Shown here: positions 57,077 to 64,000 of the stretch, in pieces | Numbering within the stretch: the first letter of the stretch is position 1 | Layout of the letters: each line of letters starts with the position of its first letter | Source of the DNA: Ctena decussata | Lineage: Eukaryota; Mollusca; Bivalvia; Lucinida; Lucinidae | Length of the DNA stretch: 64,000 bases | Assembly (NCBI GenBank): GCA_963989385.1 | Contig: OZ022499.1 | Location: 35,704,993-35,768,992 of the forward strand | Reading direction: 5' to 3' | Notes under the pieces: model-generated | What the model saw: only the letters and a program-made list of their open reading frames with translations | Told to the model about the DNA's origin: nothing | The model's database searches: none | Made by a program: the position numbers and the translations under genes

Positions 57077-58021
57077 TGGGTCTTCTGTACTCATCTGATT
57101 TTACTTCTCCAAGACTTGTGATCGAAAAAAAAAATATTTCATGGAAATAGGTAAATGTATCAGGTGGGTAAACGGAAACAGCGTGTTGCTAATTTAGGGG
57201 TGCATATATCTCACACAATTAATCTGCGCATATGTTTTGCATCGAAGTATGAAGAAAAAAATCGGCTGGACAGGACAGAAAAACGACGAATCTGGCACTG
57301 AGCGTACTTCGGTAAAAGCTCCACTGGACCAGTGACTATATATGTATTTATAGGTCACTGACTGGACTCATCTGTTTTCTTCTCCAAGACAGTTGTGAAC
57401 GAAAAAAATAATCCTATTTCGTGGATAAAGGTGCATGTATCGGGTATGTTAACGGAATCAGCGTGTTGCCAATTAATCTGCGCATGTGTATTTGTTGAAA
57501 TACGAAGAAATGCAGTTGCATCAATGGCGTGGTCGAAACCTTGGCAGTGCGAGTTGGATGCACTACATAAAACAACAATAATAATAATAATGCAGTCATA
57601 TAGGCAAGGTGTAGCAGGTAGCAAGTAAATGATTTTTATTTCCGTGAGGCAAAGGTTTAAAGAAAGAATGCTATGAAAAAATAATATATATCCTGCTAAA
57701 GACGCGAAAAACAGGATTTCGAAAGCAGGCTGTGCTCGATTAGCTCGTATAACAATATCCAATCCGATTGGCTGTTGACGAAACGGCGTTTCTGCAAACG
57801 CCGTTTTCGTTTTGAAAATTTGCGCATGCGCAAACGATGTTTTCTGCAGGTTGAGTTACGGCTTTTGATTGGTTAGTGACACAAACGCCGTTTCTAAAGG
57901 AAAACGAAACAAAACGGCGCAAACGAAAACGCCAAAACACCGTTTAGCAAACGGCTCAGAAACGTCGCATAAACACACCCTAAACGCGAAAACGGCAAAG
58001 AAAAACGATGTCTGTACTGTA

Positions 58022-58136
58022 CCTATCGCTTCGCGGGTCTAAGGGAAAAATCTGCATTCACACTTAAACTCGCTCCAGGTAACAGGTAACCGATTACACT
58101 ACTTAGCGTGTCTTGAAGATATAAGTGTCAGATGTA
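58022..58136. other. Junction between blocks I and II
   Basis: 115 bp with no match elsewhere in the window. It joins the outer end of block I copy 2 to the inner end of block II copy 2. Confidence 0.6.
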
Positions 58137-58194
58137 AGGAAAAATTTAACTTGTCCCAAGCAGCCGGACAATGGATTTGTCAGGCCCTGCCCTA

Positions 58195-58385
58195 AATATT
58201 CGGACCGACAGATCTGTGCAAACAATGTAGACCCAAATCAAAATGATCCTGAAGGAGCAGTTTAATCAGGGTCTACAATGTTTGCCATTCACTGAGCATC
58301 ATTTGGATGCATTACTTTTTACGAATTTTGAAACAACAATTGTCTGACTTTGGGGTGTCCAAACTTTTGGGGGTCATTACGGTAT
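58195..58385. mobile_element. M2-type MITE, half copy
   Basis: Inverted match to 52,127-52,313, ending GGGTCATTACGGTA. Its partner end is missing because the block ends inside the nested CAGGGCC element. Confidence 0.6.
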
Positions 58386-58855
58386 TCAAGAATTAGCATG
58401 AATGAATTACGAATTTTTCCTAAAATGACTTTTATTTATCAAGTAAAATAATAATCCAAAACTGCACTTTTGGATGGACACATGGCGCCAAGTGCGTGCA
58501 ACTATGGTTACGTACTGCTGGTACGCTGAGCCACTTGGAGAACATTGTTAGGAGAATCGAACAGAACAAAACTGACCTGTGACATAATTATAGTTTGATT
58601 GGTAAAAAACGTATATCAACCTTATAGCCCTTTTACGTTATGGTGATGGATGGAGCCATTTATACACAATAACTTCAGGACTGTGTATTCAATTTGTTTG
58701 CATGCCGTCAAAATGGTAAAAAATTGACTACCCTTGCTCCAGGACAAAGCAGATTTCTGCGTTGAAAATGAACAGAAGGTTGCATGATATTCCCATATTT
58801 TTAGATTTGTTGTAGGAAAAAGAATAAAGCAAGTTTCAAGGTCTTAAGCCTATAT

Positions 58856-59785
58856 AAGGGACGAGTCATTTATTATCAGGTGGGGGGCCAGGTACATTTA
58901 GAGGAGGGGGGTCAGATTATTTTTTTCGTGATGTAATAGGGGGGAGGGGGGATTAAAAAAGCCTTGGGGCAAGGGGGGGGTCATTTTATTTGGCATATTG
59001 GGCGATGGGGTCAGAATTCTTCCATCAGTCTTCATTTTAAAAGATTGTCTCAGCTTCTGGGGAGAGGGGGTTTTGCCCCCAGACACCCCCATTACTTCTA
59101 TTCTTGCAAACTCAAACTCAAACTTAAAGACATTTACATGTCTGGAAATGACAAAAAAAACTTGGCCATATCATATCCCAAAAAGATTTGCAAGTAGAAC
59201 AGTATACAATTGTCTATGATTTTGTTCTTGATTAAATAAATGTCTGTGTTTGTGATATCAGCTCTCCAGTTGCCTTGTCATCAGCAAACCTACTGTGGCT
59301 TCTGGTGGCTGTTCCCCCAGACCCCCCTCTTCATTACTATTTTTAACACTTTAAATGAACATTCAACAACAGATTTCTAGATGGCCATAAGCAAAAGAAA
59401 GTGCAAAAATATGCTGACAAAATTTAAAGACCATTAATCTGCATGATTTATCAACCTGTGAGAGTAAGAAAATTTTCTTTGTGTTTCATACAGGTTTGAC
59501 TGAAGACAGTCTGACATAAAATATGAATTATGGTGTGTGTGTGTGAAGGGTAGCTGGGGATCTGGGATGGTGGTGGGTGGGGGAGTGGGGTTCATAAACT
59601 TTTTTGTCACCTATCTGGGGGTCGGAAAAAAAATCCGGTGAGACTGGGGGGGGGGGGGTCAGAAAATTTTGGTGACTCATATAAGTCATATGATCAGTCA
59701 TATGGAAATGTACCCAGCACCCCCACACACACACCACACACACACACACACACGCATACACTGATAATAAATGACTTGTCCCTAA
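58856..59785. mobile_element. GGGAC-ended MITE with G/C-run arms
   Basis: Inverted partner of 49,670-50,559: TAAGGGACGAGTCATTTATT ... AATAAATGACTTGTCCCTAA. A (CA)n patch lies at about 59,722-59,755. G and C runs differ in length from the other copy. Confidence 0.75.
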
Positions 59786-60265
59786 AGAGCGAGATATTGG
59801 GCTGACCTTGAAAACTTTATTGAAGTACTGTAGGTCACAATACGTGACCTGACACAACGTCAGGGGTAACTGGAGTGGTAAAGTGCATTCACTGATAGAA
59901 TTTTAAAGGTCTGGAGCCTAAGAAAAGCGAGATATGGGACTGACCTCCAAAACTAAAAAAGCGGTACAGGGTACTTTTTCAAAGAAGATAGTCACAGTGA
60001 CCTAGTTGCGTCGGTATGTGACCTGGAGTAGTAAGGTGCATTTTGGGCCTATGAAAGGCAAGATATAGGGCTGACCTCGAAGACTAAAAATGTGGTACTT
60101 ATTATGTCACAGAGACCTAGTTGTGTTGGGGTGACCTGGTGTGATAAGGTGCAAGCACTGAAGAATTTCAAACGTCTGGGGCTTATGGAAAGCGAGATTT
60201 AGGAGCTGACCTAAAAACTAAAAATGTGGTACTATTAAGCGAAAGTAGGTCACAGTGACCTAGTT
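59786..60265 (-). repeat. Tandem array of about 145-bp units with AGGTCA sites
   Basis: Inverted partner of 49,188-49,660. A perfect AGGTCACAGTGACCT lies at 60,247-60,261. Confidence 0.7.
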
Positions 60266-60483
60266 TTGTGAAAGCCAAACAGAATTTTTTTGTTGTAAGG
60301 TAGCGATTAAGTTTTAAGGTGCTAAGGTCTTTAAAATCAAAGTAGTGTTGTACAGAGAGACAGACCCACAAACAGATGAATGCGCCAACCTCATATTTAA
60401 AGGAAACTGTCGATCTCACTGGCTGTAAGCAGCTTGACTAAAAATATGCAGGTCATTAATTTCTATACTTGCTGAAAATACCA

Positions 60484-61821
60484 AACAAGAATCCCGCTGA
60501 ATGCCATGTCGCACCTGGTGTGTGCCTTCAAATGAAGAACTCAATGATTATACCAAGTGCTTCTGGAGAAAAACTTGATTTTATTGGTTTTGCTATTTTT
60601 AGCAACGGTGACCATCTGGAATTCTCGACCCGCCTGAACTTTATCATTCGGACGCCCTGCAGTCTGATCATGCTGCATGTGAAATTTGAGAACCATGGAA
60701 GCAATGGTTTCAGAGAATAAGTCATTTGAGTGGACTTAAATGCTAGGATCAACGTAAATTTTTCTAGGGTCGACGTAAGGTCACTGTGACCAAATTCCGA
60801 TACAGATGTTTTTCATTTTGAAAATTCTGAATACCAAGGCCCAACTTATGCTTCATATAAATTTTCGGCCAAATATACAGAGTGGTTCTGGAGAAAAAGT
60901 TGATTTTATTGGTTTTGCTATTGTTAGTAACGGCGACCATCTTGGATTCTGGACCGCCTGAATTTACCTATGCAGAAGCCCTGCAGCCTAATCATGTTGC
61001 ATGTGAAATTTGAGAACCATGAATGCAGTGTTTTAGAGAATAAGTCTTTTGAATGGACTTAATTGCTAGGGTCAACGTAAATTATTCTAGGGTCAACATA
61101 AGGTCACTGTGACCTAATTCCGCTACAGATTTTTTTCGTTTTGATCATTCTGAATACCAAGGTCCCACTTATGCTTCACACAAAATTTCAGCCAAATATA
61201 TCAAGTGGTTCTGGAGAAAAAGTTGATTTTATTGGTTTTGCTACTTTTAGTAACGGCAGCCATCTTGGGTTCTCGACCCGCCTGAATTTTACCATTCTGC
61301 AGCCCTGCTGTCTGCTCATGCTGCCGGTGAAGTTTGAGAACCATGGATGCAATAGTTTCAGAGAATAAGTCATTTGAATGGACTTAGATGCTACGTTCGA
61401 CGTAAATTATTCTAGGGTCGACATAAGGTCACTGTGACCTAATTCCGATACAGATTTTTTTCGTTTTGATAACTCTGAATAGCAAGGTCACACTAATGCT
61501 TCATACATAATTTCAGCCAAATATACCAAGCGGTTCTGGAAAAAACATTGATTTTATTGGTTTTGCTATTTTTAGTAACAACAGCCATCTTGGATTCTAG
61601 ACCCCCCCCCCCCCCCCCCCTGAATTTTACCATTCTGAAGCCCTGCTGTCTGATCATGCTGCATTTGAAATTTGAGAACCATGGATGCAGTGTTTTTAGA
61701 GAATAAGTCTTTTGAATGGACTAAAATGCTAGGGTCGACGTAAATTGTGAACGGACGGACGGTCTGCCGGACGCACGGAAAACCGGACGCCAATATAGCA
61801 CCTTGCTAAAGCAGGTGCGAC
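60484..61821 (-). mobile_element. Pearl/Helentron-like element P2, second copy
   Basis: Inverted partner of 47,663-48,965. The minus strand starts GTCGCACCTGCTTTAGCAAG and ends GGTGCGACATGGCATTCAGC then GGGATTCTTGTT. Core units of about 324 bp repeat about four times. A C-run at 61,602-61,620 is private to this copy. Perfect AGGTCACTGTGACCT lies at 61,101-61,115 and 61,426-61,440. Confidence 0.8.
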
Positions 61822-62296
61822 AATAATATACCGAATATTGATAAGTTTGCATTGACGCAAATACTGTATGGATAATTTTGAATGATAACTGCACCCCTTA
61901 TGTCTGAAAAATAGAGGAATGTAAGTAACTCCCAAAAATGTTCTCAGCACTGTTTAAATAATATTGCTATGAACATAAAATGCCAAAGACAACATTTATT
62001 CACCTAATACAAGAGATATTCCACCCACTGGATGGTCTGACGGAAAACCGGATGCCTATATCGCACCTTGCTCAAGCAGGTGCGACAATAATATACCGAA
62101 TACTGATAAGTTTGCATTGACGCAAATACTGTAAGGATAATTTTGATTGATAATTGCACCCCTTATGTCTGAGACATTGAGAGATGTAAGTAACTCCCAA
62201 AAATGTTCTCAGCACTGTTTAAATAATATTGCTATGAACATAAAATGCCAAAGACAACATTTATTCACCTAATACAAGAGATATTCCACCCACTGG
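61761..62296. repeat. 265-bp direct tandem duplication
   Basis: 61,761-62,033 (5' end of P2 plus flank, through the first CACTGG of the hAT-like element) is repeated at 62,034-62,296. The second copy lacks 8 bp (CCGGACGC) and has a handful of substitutions. Block II copy 1 has only one copy. Confidence 0.85.
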
Positions 62297-63719
62297 CGCT
62301 TGAACAACAAATGTTGTGAAAATACTCCTATGTATTCTATAATATACCCTATGGTCAGGATTGCTGCAAAAGCTTGGCAATTTTTGAACGATTCATATCA
62401 CAATTAATATTCAACACCAAAATTTAACACTCAGCCATTTGTTAGGACTGATGCTCTTACGTGTCTCTGCATCCAATAATTACAAGAAAACGACGCTGGC
62501 TAGGAGAAAATACGATCTTTTATCAACAATATTCATTTCTTCTTGAAATCCAACAGCTGTCCATTTCCGGATAAGCTTGGTTGCCGGCTTCCGGTGGGTA
62601 AAATACAGTACCCTCCCGTTGCGTACGACGGAATTTGTGGAGAGCAAAGGTAGTAGGCTAATAGAGGGTATCACCGTTGAATACATTAAAACAATCGGAA
62701 GACAGAAGCCGTAAAATATATAATTTATATAATGGTACTGCCTAAATGAAAATTCAGGTTTAGAAAAAGCTGTAGAACCAGTAGAGCCCCAACAACAACT
62801 AATAGAATAGAATCGAATAGAATGTTACAACAACAACAACACGACCGACCACTTGAGTACTGTTCTTTACCCAAAAAGAACTCGCAAATAAGACGGGGTA
62901 CCAGACAGCCGGATATGGCTACCCGATTGATTTTAGGAAAAAATGAATTGCCGATAAAAGATCGTATTTTCTTCTAGCCAGCGCTGTTTACTCGTAATTA
63001 TCGGATGCAGAGACACGTAAGCAGGTAAGAGCAACAGCTTAACAAACGCCTGAATGTTAAATTTTGGTGTTGAATATTAATTGTGATATGAATCGTTCAA
63101 AAATTGCCAAGCGTTTGCGGCGATCCTGACCGTAGGGTATATTATAGGAATTGGGGACATAACGGACCACGGACAAAACGGACCACCCTTTGGACAAAAC
63201 GGATCACGTGCGGGACGAAACGGACCACGTTCAGGACAAAACGGACCGCGTTTAAGGACAAAACGGACCACGTTCATGCCTTCCGTTAATTTGAGAAAGC
63301 ATGTTTCATTTTAGTTGCAACAGTGATAAAGCTATTTGCATGCTTAAAAGATAAAAATTATACCCCTTTATCAACGTATTAAATCAATTAGATAGTTGCG
63401 ACAATCAAAGGTGGTTGAGGTCATGAACAGTATTCAAATGACTGTCACTTAAAATTGTCTTTGGTAATTAAATACTCTTTAATCTTTTAACTGGCACCAA
63501 TTAATGGTCTGGATTGTCTTCTATCGAAGTCTGTCTGGTCCTAAAACGTGGTCCGTTGTGCCCTGAAACGTGGTCCGTTTTGTCTTGAAACGTGGTCTGT
63601 TTCGTCCTAACCATGGTCCGTTTTGTCTGGTCCGTTTTGTCCATGGTCTGTTTTGTCTGAGTACCTATTATAGAATACATAGGTGTATTTTCACAACATT
63701 TGTTGTTCAAGCGCCAGTG
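62291..63719. mobile_element. hAT-like foldback element, copy in block II copy 2
   Basis: CACTGGCGCTTGAACAACAA ... TTGTTCAAGCGCCAGTG is flanked by the direct repeat ATTCCACC (62,283-62,290 and 63,720-63,727). It is the counterpart of 46,536-47,439, enlarged by the 519-bp insertion in its right arm. Confidence 0.85.
63147..63665. mobile_element. Foldback element with tandem-repeat arms, nested in the hAT-like element
   Basis: The left arm (63,150-63,275) consists of about six imperfect GGACAAAACGGACCACGTTC units. The right arm (63,537-63,660) is built of the complementary ACGTGGTCCGTTTTGTC units. The 7-bp direct repeat TATTATA flanks it (63,140-63,146 and 63,666-63,672). The uninterrupted site is at 47,387-47,395 in copy 1. 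The middle (63,280-63,535) is unique AT-rich sequence. Tandem-repeat arms are typical of foldback (FB/Galileo-like) transposons. The frames in the arms are artefacts. Confidence 0.75.
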
Positions 63720-64000
63720 ATTCCACCTTTTATTCAGGTCTGTTGTTTTTCCGAACCGGTATAATGTAACATCTGAGCTGTTTGGTTAGTTGGCGAATAA
63801 TGGCGCTCTGACCTCTTACCCACAAAGGTGTTGTTAATCGGTACCAATGCCATTAAGCTGTACCCTGATCCCTCGTAGTACTGCCAGCCACGGTATGCTA
63901 TGTGGACCATGCAGATTACATGTACATGTCACTTGAGTTTCCATTGTAGACAAGGAACAAATTTCTTCAGCAGTTACAAAAAGAGGCCCCTGTATATTTA

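Larger units (their letters stand above)
52362..58021 (-). repeat. Inverted duplication block I, copy 2
   Basis: Reverse-complement partner of 29,889-41,483. It lacks the 4,470-bp Spy-like insertion and the S3 SINE. It carries the P3 element (55,215-56,465) that copy 1 lacks. It also forms the spacer between the arms of block II. Confidence 0.85.
58137..64000 (-). repeat. Inverted duplication block II, copy 2 (runs off the window)
   Basis: Reverse-complement partner of 46,259-52,370. Private changes are loss or absence of P1, a tandem duplication at 61,761-62,296, and a foldback insertion at 63,147-63,665. Confidence 0.9.

Noticed and set aside
63150..63660. CRISPR-like repeats of about 23 bp
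   Set aside because: Units are contiguous and mirrored in the opposite arm, as in a foldback transposon. No spacer structure.

Overview
This window looks like a stretch of animal nuclear genome, most likely from a marine bivalve mollusc. It is AT-rich. It contains tRNA-derived SINEs, foldback MITEs, a mariner-like element and many elements of the bivalve 'pearl' type (a 5' hairpin, a CCGT/ACGG microsatellite, a core of about 150-330 bp tandem repeats and a short conserved 3' end). The host assignment is inference from these repeat families, not from a marker gene. I could not support any protein-coding gene. The longest open frame is 151 codons, none shows a convincing family signature, and many lie inside repeats. 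I saw no rRNA gene, CRISPR array or bacterial feature. tRNA-like segments are present, but as SINE heads.

Layout. 1-29,889 is dispersed-repeat territory: SINE copies, a degenerate pearl-like element (3.7-4.8 kb), a mariner-like element with another TA-flanked element nested in it (4.9-7.0 kb), two decayed tandem arrays (8.4-10.0 and 10.1-11.65 kb), a cluster of long foldbacks with ACGTCA and CCAAT motifs (19.4-26.3 kb), and a TTAA-flanked foldback (28.7-29.55 kb).

29,889-64,000 is dominated by two interlocked inverted duplications. Block I (29,889-41,483) returns inverted at 52,362-58,021. Block II (46,259-52,370) returns inverted at 58,137-64,000 and probably runs past the window end. Both end at essentially the same point, inside one small MITE at 52,313-52,471. 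Because the copies differ by individual insertions, each copy supplies 'empty sites' for the other. These define mobile-element boundaries to the base.

Three empty sites stand out. (1) A 4,470-bp insertion at 32,145-36,614 has 15-bp perfect terminal inverted repeats. It sits exactly between AAA and TTT with no target duplication, which is the signature of the unusual Spy group of DNA transposons. (2) Two pearl-like elements (50,697-51,785 and 55,215-56,465) sit in T-runs with no target duplication, which supports a Helentron-like (rolling-circle) mechanism. (3) A tRNA-derived SINE is flanked by a perfect 16-bp target duplication. A hAT-like foldback with a perfect 8-bp target duplication is present in both copies of block II; in one copy it carries a further 519-bp foldback.

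No genes act together here. The biology is transposon nesting, segmental inversion and dispersal of regulatory-like motifs (perfect AGGTCAnnnTGACCT palindromes, ACGTC arrays, CCAAT boxes).
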